This document shows positions 1 to 10,835 of a stretch of DNA of 64,000 nt, one piece after another; within the stretch, counting starts at the first letter, position 1; the number at the start of each line of letters is the position of its first letter. This DNA is from Gracilaria gracilis (Eukaryota > Rhodophyta > Florideophyceae > Gracilariales > Gracilariaceae). The stretch is taken from NCBI GenBank assembly GCA_030374805.1, contig JARGSG010000221.1, positions 124,001-188,000 of the forward strand. Direction: 5' to 3'. The position numbers and the translations under genes were made by a program. Below the pieces are notes generated by a model. It did no database searches. It saw only the letters and a program-made list of their open reading frames with translations, and was not told where the DNA came from.

Positions 1-2714
1 ATGGCGTTTGACTGGTACGCAGCTCGGCGAGGATGTACAGAATGCTGTAAAAATAATGTCCGACGTCGGAAGTACTCTAAGAAGGTAGCTTTATTCCCGG
101 CTCGGGCTCCCTTGGAGTTTTTCGCCATCGGCATTCTGGGACCTTTACTCCAAACCGCTCACGGCCATAAGTTTCTTCTGGTTATCACAGATCTTTTTTC
201 CAAACTGGTTCGTACAGTTCCGCTTCGGACAATTACCGCTGCTTCGGTTGCAATGGCGTTTGTCCAACATTGGATCTTTGTGTACGGTCCAACCCGTGGA
301 ACATCTATCCGATAACGGAGGACAGTTTGCATCTGAATTATTTCAAGATGTGTGTCGAATTATCGATGTGAAGAATCTGTTTACAACAGTATATCATCCC
401 CAGAGTAATGGACAAGTTGAAAGGTTTAACTGCAAGATTCTAAACGCGTTGCGTTATTACGTGGCGGACCACCTCAAGAATTGGGATTTGTATACGGATG
501 CTATTACGTACGCGTACAATACGCAGGTACACCGTGTGACGGGACTTTCGCCATCCGAGTTGGTACTCTCTAGAGTTCCACCTCCGGTGGCTATCGAACC
601 ACAACCCACGTTGGGTTCGTTTCCGTCGCACCGGTTATACCGGGATACTTGGAAGGCTTGGTTATCCAAGATGGTACCGATCGCTCGGAAATCTATGACT
701 ATTGCGCAACTAGCGTATAAGAAGAATTTCGACAACCGAATCCGTCTACCTTTACCGAAGGCTATCACCACAGATGACTTTGTCTTTCTCCGCAAGAAGT
801 ACCACAATCCCGAAAAGGAACCAAAGCATAAACTGTCGCCAGTTGCTGAGGGACCTTTCAAGGTGATTGCTTCGGATAGGGACACTGTCGTGTTAGATAT
901 AAAGGACCTTCATGAAAGAATCTCACGCGACCGCGTTGTACCAGCACCCGCTCTGCCGTCGGATTTACCGGAATCCCAATCGGGAAGTTCGATAATGAAG
1001 GAACCAACACGCCCAAGCGTCATCGCGCACCCCAATCGTGGGTTAACAGATTTACCGCACGAGGCGGTTCCCGCTCCTGTGCCTCCAATGGAGTTATTTG
1101 AGAACAACATCTCACGCATCCGCGTGTCCCCACCGCCTGATCTTATTCGAGAACCCCCGTCGCCGACTAAGGAGGGAGAGGGAATATATCGCGCTCGCGA
1201 TGAAGCTGCTTCGTCGTCGACGAGTGTTTCCGCCTCGGGTTGTGTATCGGAAGTGCCACGCAGTGGCGATGTTGTTAGAGAAGCTAAGTCATTTCCTTTG
1301 GGAAGTAATCGTCTTTGTAAGGAGAAGGCCTTGTCAGCCGATCCAGGTTTACCCATTATGGGAATGCCGCGCAAGGTGGATTGGTTCATGTTATCGAAGA
1401 CGGATCAGCCCGCAGGCCTCGCTTTAGCGACTGCTTTCGAACAATTGCGCCAGCGACACATACTTACCCGCCTAGGGCCGCGGAGAGAGTTTACACGCCA
1501 CGGTGGGAACGTTCGCAGTTGGGATGGTTACAGCGCGTAATGGCCTTTCCCTATGGGATGGCTTCAGATTACGTCAGCGACGTGTGCGCCAGATGCGTCG
1601 CTACGCAAGGAAACATGCATCCAATTTCGGGAAGGTAGGTTGGGCCCAAGTGGTTGGATGGTCGCACGTGCGATGTTTACAGCGCATGGCGCCAGTCCCG
1701 TCGGGATATTTTGAATTGGCTCAAATTGCGATACGCCGCCGCGCGGGCACGCGGCAGGACAATTTCACTTGATTTTTTAGAGTGCCAACGCATTGCTGGG
1801 CACCGCCTGCCACTGAACGTGTGTAACGTGGATAGGGAAAATTGGAATGATTCACGTGGCAAAATCAACGAGCGCGCCACGCGCCACTGAACGTGTGCAA
1901 CGTGGATATGGAAATTTGTATGATACACGTGGCAGCATTTCGGTTGATTTTTTTGGCTTGCCACGGCGCATGGCGTAAGGCAATTTCCCAATTTTCTTTG
2001 GCGTGCACTGGCTGGCCAGTCCGGGTATTATGCACCCCGCCGTCGTTGGTGATGCTCGGGCGTACCGTGGTTACCGAATCCTCGGAAGTTTGAGGCAACG
2101 CTCAGTTCTGTCCAAGGATTGGCATTTCATTCGCTTGTGCGATAGCAAGTAGTCGCAACCGCGAAACCGACTCACACCGATGGAATCGGTTGCACGAACA
2201 GTTTACGATACGGAGTTCGTTATTGACCATGTGGTCTCACACAGGATTTCTCCAGCCGGAGTATGGCTTTATCGCATCCGTTGGTACGGTTCTCCCTCTA
2301 GCGAGGATACCGAGGAACCAGTTCACCATCTACCACGATGATGTCTGGTTCGATATCATCGCCGGACGCGGACGCCATTGCCTCCAAATCTGGATGACTC
2401 CCAAATGGGATAGAGATGTCCAAGACCCTTTTTGAGGAAGAAGACGAATCTGAAGACAGAAGAAGAAGACTCTTGGAAGAAGAAAAGAAGCAGGAAAGGA
2501 AGAGTAAGAAGTATGAATACCATTATAATGGAGACCTCGAAAGCGGATATGAACACGTCAAACCGATTTTCGGTATGAAGTAGGACCAGAAGACTAACCC
2601 TGGAAGGAAAGAAAAAAGAAGAAGGCTCAATATGAGTGAGAACAAATGACAGTTTACTGTATGAAACCCTAGCTAAGGGAATCAGGAGAAGAACCCCACT
2701 CCACGGCGGAGACA

Positions 2715-4486
2715 TCATTTAAACCTCTGTGAGGTAAGTGCCCGGAGCTGGTCGAGGTCAGTCACTTCCGCCGGGACTGGAACTCCTATGGAGGACAAGA
2801 ATTGGCGGATAGCCGCAACTTGCGGGTCTACCGACGCCGGTTCTTCGCTACCTCCTTCAGTAGCAGGAGCAGTGCCCATTCTCACCGTCTCTCCGGCACC
2901 GCCCTCTTCTTTCCCTTGGGTACCATTTGCGTCGTCAGCGTTGTTCCACATAGGACCGTCTAAATCCACTGGTAGGGTGTCCATTCGGAATCACGCGTGC
3001 AGCGTTACGAATTGCTTCGGCTTGCGCCTGTGAGCAGGTAACTCCCTCGTAGGGATCGAAGTAGATGAAGTCCCTGGCATGCGGGTTAGTGCGACCTGGT
3101 GAACGATCCACACGGCTCGGATGTCCTCCAGCACGCTGGGTGTACGGTACTTCGTACCAATTCGTATCTGAGATCAGATTGACAATATCATGAACCTCGT
3201 CCTGGTTGTACTCTCCACCAAGAGAGATTGTTAAGTCCAGTTTTAGGATATGTTGACGCAGCCCCGGTGGTAGATACCAAACCCGGCACTGGTCGCGCAT
3301 CTCCCACAGGAGGAAAGCCGCAAGGCGGACAACCCACTCCGTGGCAAATACGGACCAGTAACCGCTGCGCGGATTGTTAGTCATTTCGGGTCCTACATAT
3401 GATAAGCATGGAGGCAATTCGACGTAACACGCCCGCGGGACTTCACACATTCTCCACCAGAGTGGTAACTGCGCGTAGCGCCCCACGTGGAACTGTGGAT
3501 TAATCCTCTCCACTTCCACATTCCGGTACGGAATAAGTAACCCGAATCGGGAGCGTGCTTTCCGTTCGAAACGGATCATTTGTTGGAAACTCTGGCCAGG
3601 TTGGCGCCGCAGGTAGCGGAATTCTACACGGAGCAGTGGCCTCGTCCAACAGGGGAGCTCTTGCCGGATCGCCAGGTGGGATAGCCCTTCGAACTGAGGC
3701 AGGATATCCTTCAGGGCGTCCAAATTGTATCCATAGGATTCCTCACCGCGTGTACGGAAGTATTCCAGGTCAAAACCAACGAAGTCGGAATCGGAACATC
3801 TCCGGGTGCCCGGTAAATGAGCTGATACGCGATACGAGTCCACCCAGAACGGGCTTGGTCCCACGACTCCCGCGTTCCGCGGCGGATGCAATGAACCGGA
3901 AACGCTACGCGATGCTGCCAATCCCAAGTTTGGGTGATGTCAACCGGAAGACCGCCGGGCAACCAGCCATCTTCAGCATAAGATTGGACCAAATTGGTAT
4001 TCCTCACAGCCACTGGGTGGGACCAAGGGGCCCTCAAGTGCATAAGGGGAGAATCAATCGGATTCCGATCTGCCAGCGCGTCGCGCGAGACCCAGTGGGG
4101 TACTGCTGGAATCTGTGTGAACGGCTCAGAAGCGTTCCACGACCCCATATCTATATTGGATGAGCCAGACGACTGTTGTGGCAGTGGTACGGACCGAACC
4201 CGGTGAAGTAAGAAGTACCAGCGGTGGTTACCATGGGAGTGACGTTGGAGGACCCCGTGGCGGGAGTGTTGTTGGAACCCGGCGCGCCGGAGGTTGACGG
4301 AGCGGCAGAACCCTGCGGGTCGTTGGTGTGCTCCGGCACTGGAAGTTGAGATTTTATCGCAGTGCGAGGACGGGAAAGCGACTGTTTTGCGACAAGAAGA
4401 ATGCTGACTTCAGATAGGTGAGGTGAAGGTGCTGGGGAAATGTCAGAAGGTAGGTCAATCGATGGGGAATTCTCGGAACCAGACAT
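2715..4486 (-). pseudogene. Opposite-strand accessory ORF of Ty3 element 1 (broken)
   Basis: This frame runs against pol, between the chromodomain and the 3' LTR. It is homologous to the intact 652-residue frame at 30297-32255. Shared features are a core with EFRYLRR, SRFG, PYRN, a CYVELPP block, a TEW segment and a WYLPP/WYVPP block, then DRSPGR and a GHP motif, and a C-terminal helix with AAI-QFL. No known domain is recognised and no membrane segment is evident. The copy is broken, with a few breaks. Its conservation in several elements at the same place shows it belongs to the element family. Confidence 0.7.
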
Positions 4487-4979
4487 GGTTAGTTATACCC
4501 CGTACTCCCTACAAGAAATTTTTTCATTTTTGTGAGTGCAAGTGGAGCGCATCTTTTGCAGAGTTCAGCATCCACCTGTACTCGACCTAAACGCCGTTCG
4601 CGCTCCAAATGGACACCCTTGTCAGGGCAGATTAATTTTTTTAATAGTTTATTTCATTATTGTGAGTGCGCGTGGAGTGCATTTGGACATCGCGGGGGGC
4701 AGACTACGAACAATGTGGGCGCAGAAGGAGTGCAATATGTATCGTTTGCACTCCATATGCGTTCAATCCGCTTAGCAAGCGTCCTCCAATTGGACACCCC
4801 GAAATTAAGCTGCAAAGGCAGATTGCGCGCACTCAGTATGAAGTCCGTTTGGCATCCACGTATCCTCCACAAGTGCCACCCCCCTCAAATTGCACTCCTC
4901 TTTCTCCAAAAATTTCTTATAGGGACTCGGGATCGTTGCGTCGTCAAAACGATGGGTTTTCCTCTTAAGGAGGGGGATG

Positions 4980-5692
4980 TGTAGTGCAATGCACTTTGGC
5001 CCCTTGGTAGGGATTATTTTAGAATTTTGGTACCTAATTTAGGTTGATTTCGGGAAGCCGATTGTGCCACACGTGGCATCCAATTTGGATAGAGTTAGAT
5101 ATTCATTTTGGGCCACGCAGTGGTACAGTACTTAGACAGAGCGAGCTCGCGCTCGCTCTCCTGTCACTAAACTCAACCCGTGTTCGGCCCTGACTTTGAT
5201 CGCTTGCGCGAGTACTTTGCCTCCTTCTTGGAGAAGCCTCCGTTAGTACGGCTCCTTCATCCGACCGGCTCCACAAAGGAGAAGCGTTGCGACGCATACC
5301 ATATTGGTTTATTATTTGTTTTGGTCCACATATTTATGTTTATTGTCTGACCTGCCAGGTACACCTCTCCGCCCCAGTACTGGGTATTCTTTTGTTGCTT
5401 TTCGTACCACTCGTCTCACGAGTATTGCCCCGTTAGTTGGGTTCCCTTTTTCTATCCGTCTCCGGATACCGCGCGTTGCACTCGCGTGCCACGTCTGCCG
5501 ATACCATTGCTGGTCGCTTCTGGTCGTTCCGTACCGGATTCTTCGTTCCACACCTCGTAGGTTTACCTGAATCTCCCGTGGAGTTACACCCACATCTTGG
5601 GAGTCACGAGGGCTCTATCGCCGAACTACCTCATCAGGGAGTGGATTTCGGACACCCATAGGGTTCTTCCCGTTCGCGGGTTTTGCTGTACA
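4980..5692 (+). repeat. 3' LTR of Ty3 element 1
   Basis: It begins TGTAGTG two bases after the polypurine tract AAGGAGGGGGA and ends TGTACA, giving short inverted ends. The right end is fixed independently, because the flanking DNA at once resumes the pogo transposase motif SHSSHIL on the minus strand. The 5' LTR is outside the window, so the target duplication cannot be seen. Confidence 0.75.
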
Positions 5693-6785
5693 GGAGTATG
5701 TGGCTAGAGTGCGATGGCATTAAAACTACAATATTACGGTTGTTTTTCAGGATCTGTAGCGTGCGGTACTCAAGATGACCAGCGTAATCGTCGAGAAGAA
5801 CAAGGAGATGCTTTCCATTCTTTCGAATCTCTTCAGTCTCCTTCACAAACTTTTGCGCCCAGTCGAAGAAAATTGCTCGATCCACACCTGGAATGTCTCT
5901 TTGGTAGAGATAGCAGGGCGGAAGAAAGTCGTGCAAAGTTTGAAGTGTACCGTTCTAAAAGCGATAATGCGCGCGTTTGCTCCAGAATACCACCACCAGT
6001 TTCGACGCCCTCCCATTCGCCCACACGACTGGCATGGCAGTAAGGCGGTCATTTGCACCTCAGACCTTCACACATTTCTGAATGAGCACTGCGTTCTTGC
6101 TTCCTACACCTCTGTAAAGACTGCGGCCCTGAATCTTGTTCACTGACACCCCGGATTCATCCAAATTAAAGATACGCCGAGGATCAACAATTCAATAGCG
6201 ATCGATGAGGCTTCCAAGCAGAGCAAAGGGCCTTGCAATCTTCTCAGGGGTGATGTCCACTCGGTCATTCTCCACAATGCGGACTGGCATATACTGCAGC
6301 TTGTGTCTCATTATGAAGCGGTCAAGCCACCCCAACGAAGGGCGATTGATTTTGAATCCAATCCGGATCTGCTTTTCCTCCGAAAGAGAGGAGACGTAGG
6401 TCTGAACAAGGTCACATATGCTGACTTTGGTTAATGGTGTGTTGTTCTCGCAGAAATACTCCACGGCCTGGACGATACTGCTCTCCTCTTTTTGCGTGAG
6501 TGCAGTTAGGTGGCCAGCTTCTCGATAAGGAAGGATCACCTCAGTGTATTGTGCTGGCTGTGCCTCCGGATACGTCATCACCCAATCTCTGTAGGCCTTA
6601 CGCAGACGCCATTCTGAAACGTTGTGCTTTGCTTGGAATTCGAGGAAACTATTCTTCCGTTCATACTTCTCGTATACAGCAAGTTGTAGATTTTTGTGGA
6701 CTTCATTAATGGTCAGTTCTTCAGACATTATTAAAGGAGTGTTGTTGGCGCCCTCATTCTTGGTTGGGTGCGATGACGATTGCAT
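5693..6785 (-). pseudogene. pogo-like (Tc1/mariner superfamily) transposase, decayed
   Basis: The minus strand holds a single frame starting at 6785 or, more likely, 6728. An N-terminal helix-turn-helix region comes first, then a CENP-B-type HTH with RPSLGWLDRFIMRH. A DDE_1 catalytic core follows, with NLDESG near 6160, LLVLLDDYAGH near 5800 and SHSSHIL at the truncated end. Three in-frame stops interrupt it: TGA at 6192-6194, TGA at 6060-6062 and TAG at 5955-5957. No frameshift is needed. The C-terminus is removed by the LTR of element 1. In life it would cut and paste its own element at TA sites; this copy is dead. Confidence 0.85.
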
Positions 6786-7959
6786 TGTACTTCCCTCGAA
6801 TTGTGTCTTATGTACTGGTTGAACGGGAGAGGAAGAGTGTCATGATAGTACGTGTACTGGTTGCGATTCTGCTTTCGCACGCTTAATCCCAATGAAGGAG
6901 AAGACCATAGTCCTCCTGACTGAATTGTCACAACACACTGTGTCGTTTGACGTTTTTGTTGTGCAGCGGTAGAGAGAGACAGGGTATTGTGCTGGTTAGT
7001 GCGGGCGGTGACGAGGGTTTGAGGTGGTTTTGCTGCGCTCTGAGTTGAAGTTGCACAACAACTGACGGTGATAAGGGTTGGCCATGGTGGTGCTTGGATG
7101 ACTGGGTCATTTGTGTGGGCTCAAGATATTTTGTGCCTATTTTGGCACGAAAGGAGACAACCCCTTTGTCATGTTTTTGCGTGTGTTTGCCTCACATGAT
7201 TTCTCCATTGTTCGAAGTGGGATTGCGGACAGCTGCTGTGCTTCGCGCACTTGAAAATTCGACGACTGGAGTCAATAGTTTTAGTGGGAGAGCATGTATG
7301 GTTATGGTCTTACGATGGACGAAGAAGCCTGTGTCACAGAAATGCCCTTCAACGCTTCTCCTATGACGCGAGGAATTAAAATGTCGCGAGGGGTTTGATG
7401 GTGTTCTGTTATTTGCGTGCGTGGGACTCAAAGCTTGTGATCGAGCCCAAGTGCGTTATATTCCAATCAACACTACCACACAGAGAGTTTTGCAGAACAC
7501 TCGAAGACGCGCAAATCATGTAGAAATACATCTTGTCCTCTGCCACCAGTATATTCCATGAACAAGTAAGGACAATGCCAAAAACCACGGGAAAACTGTT
7601 TCCAACAAGAAGCATAATGTATCAGTAGAGAACATGAAGTGTAACTTTACCACAGCAGAAGAGCTCTTCTAAAAAGCCAAAGATGAAAAGAAATTTGTTG
7701 TCACTGCTATGGGCGAAGCTCAGGAACCAACGCTCTGCGACACAAACCCTTATTGCGCGCAATGGCGTGAGAAAGTAATTTTTACCTTGCCAAGTCTCAG
7801 CTAATTCGACGCGCATACTCTCGAGAACAAAAGCTCGACCTGCTCAGTTTGTTTTTGAATGACTCATATCCAAAAAGTGTGCTTGATTGGACCAGTAAGG
7901 AGCTTATTTGACGTGGCAAGAGATCTAAGCCATTGAGAATGGACGAACTGCAACGTCGA
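6786..7959. other. No recognised gene (pogo 5' flank and left flank of the 18.6-kb transposon)
   Basis: Two short minus-strand frames (7409-7615 and 7622-7816) read like ordinary protein, but I cannot assign them to a family. I found no terminal inverted repeat for the pogo element here. The stretch ends with TCGA (7956-7959), the putative target duplication of the large transposon. Confidence 0.4.
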
Positions 7960-8140
7960 TGTTCTCGGAATGCTAGTTTAGTATGCTAGATCGCTAGTTG
8001 TGAAAATAAAAGTCCGAAAAAACTAGCATTTTTGCAGTTTGCGCTAGTTGGCTGGGCAAAGAAGAATTTCTTGGAAATTACGTTTCCGTTCAGTGCAGTT
8101 CAAACTTCATCGACTGGAGTTGAAAGCTAGTTTGCAGTTC
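7960..8140 (+). repeat. Left terminal inverted repeat and subterminal AACTAGC cluster
   Basis: The 20-bp terminal repeat is at 7960-7979. Further GCTAGTT or AACTAGC copies follow at about 7993, 8021, 8043 and 8126 in both orientations. In CACTA-type transposons such subterminal repeats are transposase binding sites; that role here is inference. Confidence 0.75.
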
Positions 8141-8222
8141 TCCTGCCAACGTTCGTAACTTTAAATTCACCACACTCGTCAAAAACACTCTAAAAAATTA
8201 CGAACCCACCACCAGCGCTCCC

Positions 8223-9185
8223 TTATTCCAACCCTGCATTCGGGTCCTGAGTCTCAGTTTCCCTAAATGTCAAATTGAAGAACTCCAACGGAACACTCTC
8301 TCCATTCTCGTACACCCTTCTTGCCCCAAACCGGCTTCCAACCACTCCCAGCCTTTTCTCCTCCTGCTCCTCCAGTATGCGCTCCGCCGTTCGCACAGCC
8401 GCCGCCGCACTACCAAACCCAACTAGTGGCGCTCCACCCGGTAGCTGCCGCGGCACACACACCTCTCCATCTTCGTCCACCATCACCCCACCCTTCCGCC
8501 TCTTCCTCAGCCTACTTCCCCCAACCTCCCCTCCATCCCCTTCTCCGCTCCTCCCCCTCACACTCCCACGTCCACCACGAGAGCCGGGCCTCACCGGTGA
8601 CCCTTTCTCTCTTCCCGCCTCCCTCCCAAAGCCTCCTTCCCTCACCAGTTCCTTCACCTCCAGCAACAATTGGCACGCCTTCTCCACCTGTCCCACTTGC
8701 GCCTCCAACACCTCCACACGTCCCCTCAGCCCCATATTCTCCCTTCTCAGCGTCACCAGCTCCCTCCAAACGCACTCTACCATCCCACTCACATGTGTTC
8801 CAGTCCCCATTCCAGCCAACGTCATCCTTTTCCGAATCGTCGAAATCAAATTCACTGGCACCCCAATCTCCGACACACTCAGCACCACCCCTCCCATCTC
8901 ACCAACCATCTCAGAAAGCCATTCGTCCAAATGCTCCTTCAGATCTCCTCCAAGCCTCCTCAAACGCTCCTCCATCTCTGCCGCAAACCTCCTCTCCGGT
9001 CCCCCATCCCCTCCACCCCCTCCAACCCCATCACCCCCACCTCCCTCTCCATCCCCATTTCCCTCCTTCTCCCCCATGCAAACCTTGTCCTCACCCTCCC
9101 CCTTCCTACCCGGTAGCGTCTCTGGTACCTCCGTGCGGTGAAGCAGAGCCACTAGCTCCTCGTCCTTGACGTACCCATTCGACAT
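8223..9185 (-). CDS. Coiled-coil protein of unknown function (transposon cargo)
   Basis: This is an intact frame of about 320 residues if it starts at the MSNGYVKDEELVALL methionine (9183-9185). The frame stays open to 9449, but that extension is Trp/Cys-rich and looks like leader. A Gly/Glu-rich linker is followed by a heptad-like region containing RRENMGLRGRVEVLEAQV. A basic segment with RLRKRRKGG, probably a nuclear localisation signal, comes next. The C-terminus contains an Ala-rich helix. I recognise no family. It is one of two coiled-coil proteins near the two sides of the transposon, and unlike its neighbours it has no visible interruption. A structural or DNA-binding partner of the transposase is a guess. 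Confidence 0.6.
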   Translation of the reverse strand: MSNGYVKDEELVALLHRTEVPETLPGRKGEGEDKVCMGEKEGNGDGEGGGGDGVGGGGGDGGPERRFAAEMEERLRRLGGDLKEHLDEWLSEMVGEMGGVVLSVSEIGVPVNLISTIRKRMTLAGMGTGTHVSGMVECVWRELVTLRRENMGLRGRVEVLEAQVGQVEKACQLLLEVKELVREGGFGREAGREKGSPVRPGSRGGRGSVRGRSGEGDGGEVGGSRLRKRRKGGVMVDEDGEVCVPRQLPGGAPLVGFGSAAAAVRTAERILEEQEEKRLGVVGSRFGARRVYENGESVPLEFFNLTFRETETQDPNAGLE

Positions 9186-9751
9186 CGCAGAAATAAACGG
9201 CGGTTCACGATAACGAAGATAGATAAGAACAAGCGAGATGAACCCAACAGTTGCAGCACTACCCCCCACTCCGCACACCCGTGGCACTATCGGCCACACA
9301 CCCATTTGCGCAGCACAACCCTTTGTACCCCATTCACATCCACTCCTATTTCCCGCCATTCCACACAATTTCCATTTTTTCCCTAGAAATCTCCACATTT
9401 TCCGAACCTCGTTCCATACCATATCCCAATGAAACCCATGATGCACCACCTCTCAAGTATCAACGGTACCATAAACACTTACTTTCTATGCTTTATTTCA
9501 CTGCATACCTTCTCATAAACCCACTCTTCGACCCTACCCCCTCTGCAGCCCTGCTGCCCATTTCTTTCCATAACCGAATCATACAAATCCCCTTATGCTC
9601 TGGAACACTTTTTTCCATGACTAAAACAACAGCCCAGTCGTGTACTTAAAGCTTTCCCCACTCCTTAGAATGTAGACCACTTTCCTTTCACAGCTACCAG
9701 CACCCGACACCTTCCAACAGCCCATACCTTCAATCAAACAAACTCATCGCA

Positions 9752-10585
9752 ATGAGCTCCCATTCATCTTCCCTCCGTTCTACAATCATCCCAGCTGTTG
9801 TCGTAGGTAGAGGCCGTATTGGCACCATGCTTTACAACAATGGTTCCCCTCAGGACACCTTTCTCTTCATCGCAGACTTCATTTCCGCAGAGTGCCTTCC
9901 CCAAGGTCCAATCTTCTTCTGTGGCAGGAACGAACTTCTCGAAAAGTAATTCTATCTTGTCCAGCACCACGAGCAGAAGCCTTGGTCTTCATCCAGAATG
10001 GTCACATTCTTTCCATCCTTTCCCAACACGGAATTGAGCACTGCACACGAGCCGCTCTTTACATCGCCGTTCCCACTGTCGGCGCCTCCCCACAGGATGG
10101 TGTCACGCCTCTCTCTCCCAATGGTCTAACCACAGCCATCGGAAAGTGGGCTCTTGCAATAACTGAACGCCTCTGGACCGCATGTCTCACTGGCAGTATT
10201 GTCGACAAAAACACCTTTTCCAAGTCTTACTACCAAAAGCTCGTTTTGGATCTCTTCCTTCAATCTCGTCGGTTCTTCATTTGGATTCGTTACCATGTAT
10301 AAAGTGGCTACCAAGTACAAAACTATTGTCTCAACCATAATGAAGGAGCTTCTAGGCATAGTCACCTTCAACACAGGTCTCTCCTTCTAAATCCCTTCTA
10401 CAGTGGAATCACTTCTGGAATACGGCAGCACCCTTACTTCCTTCCCAGCTTCTTTCTCGGAGTATGAATCTAGAAATGCTTACACTTATCTCACCTCCGC
10501 AGATGAAAAACTAGCCAGAAGGCAGGACCCTGCCCCTTTCCACACCAACTATATCAACGTTCTTAGACATCACATTCTCTTGTAA
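9752..10585 (+). pseudogene. Ketopantoate-reductase-like NAD(P)-binding protein, decayed
   Basis: The N-terminus has a Rossmann dinucleotide loop, VVVGRGRIGT. Then come GRNELLEK, the conserved ALVFIQNG segment, and ALYIAVPTVG followed by a DG..PL motif. The C-terminal helical half shows SFNLVGSSFG, then TSFPASFSEYESRN. This pattern fits an uncharacterised ketopantoate-reductase-like family that I recall from algae and bacteria. The gene is broken. The frame changes near 9945 and back near 10255, and an in-frame TAA lies at 10388-10390. It lies inside the transposon and has no obvious link to transposition, so it may be a captured host gene. Confidence 0.65.
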
Positions 10586-10835
10586 TTAAAACAAATTGTA
10601 AACCTCGTACTCGTTGCAACTACACACACAACCCGTTTCTGTTCTCCAGTTCTTCTTAAGTTGGCGCTTAAACAAATCACCTGTTCACTTTTTATGTCAA
10701 GTCTCTATCACAAACAAACACAACCGTATAAGTGCTACATTATACCTACTCATCCTCGTCATCCATTACCATCTGTCCTTCCTCGTAATCCCCATCTGTA
10801 TTCTCAGCAGGGCCACCTGACATCTCTTCATCTTC

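Larger units (their letters stand above)
1..5692 (+). mobile_element. Ty3/gypsy chromodomain retrotransposon, element 1 (3' part, broken)
   Basis: Only the 3' part lies in the window; the rest is beyond the left edge. Parts in order: integrase catalytic core and C-terminal pol region (about 1-1540), a chromodomain-like segment (about 2190-2435), an accessory frame on the opposite strand (2715-4486), a polypurine tract (4967-4977) and the 3' LTR (4980-5692). Integrase is shown by its resemblance to the intact pol of the element at 29410-40825, including the stretch ending in FLLVITDLFSKLV. The element is broken, with several breaks, and is older than the 29410 element. Its right end falls inside a pogo-like transposase gene, so it inserted into that older transposon. 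Confidence 0.85.

Noticed and set aside
8275-9169. Long plus-strand frames rich in Pro and Ser
   Set aside because: They mirror the coiled-coil gene on the minus strand. Composition is typical of an antisense shadow, and no domain is present.
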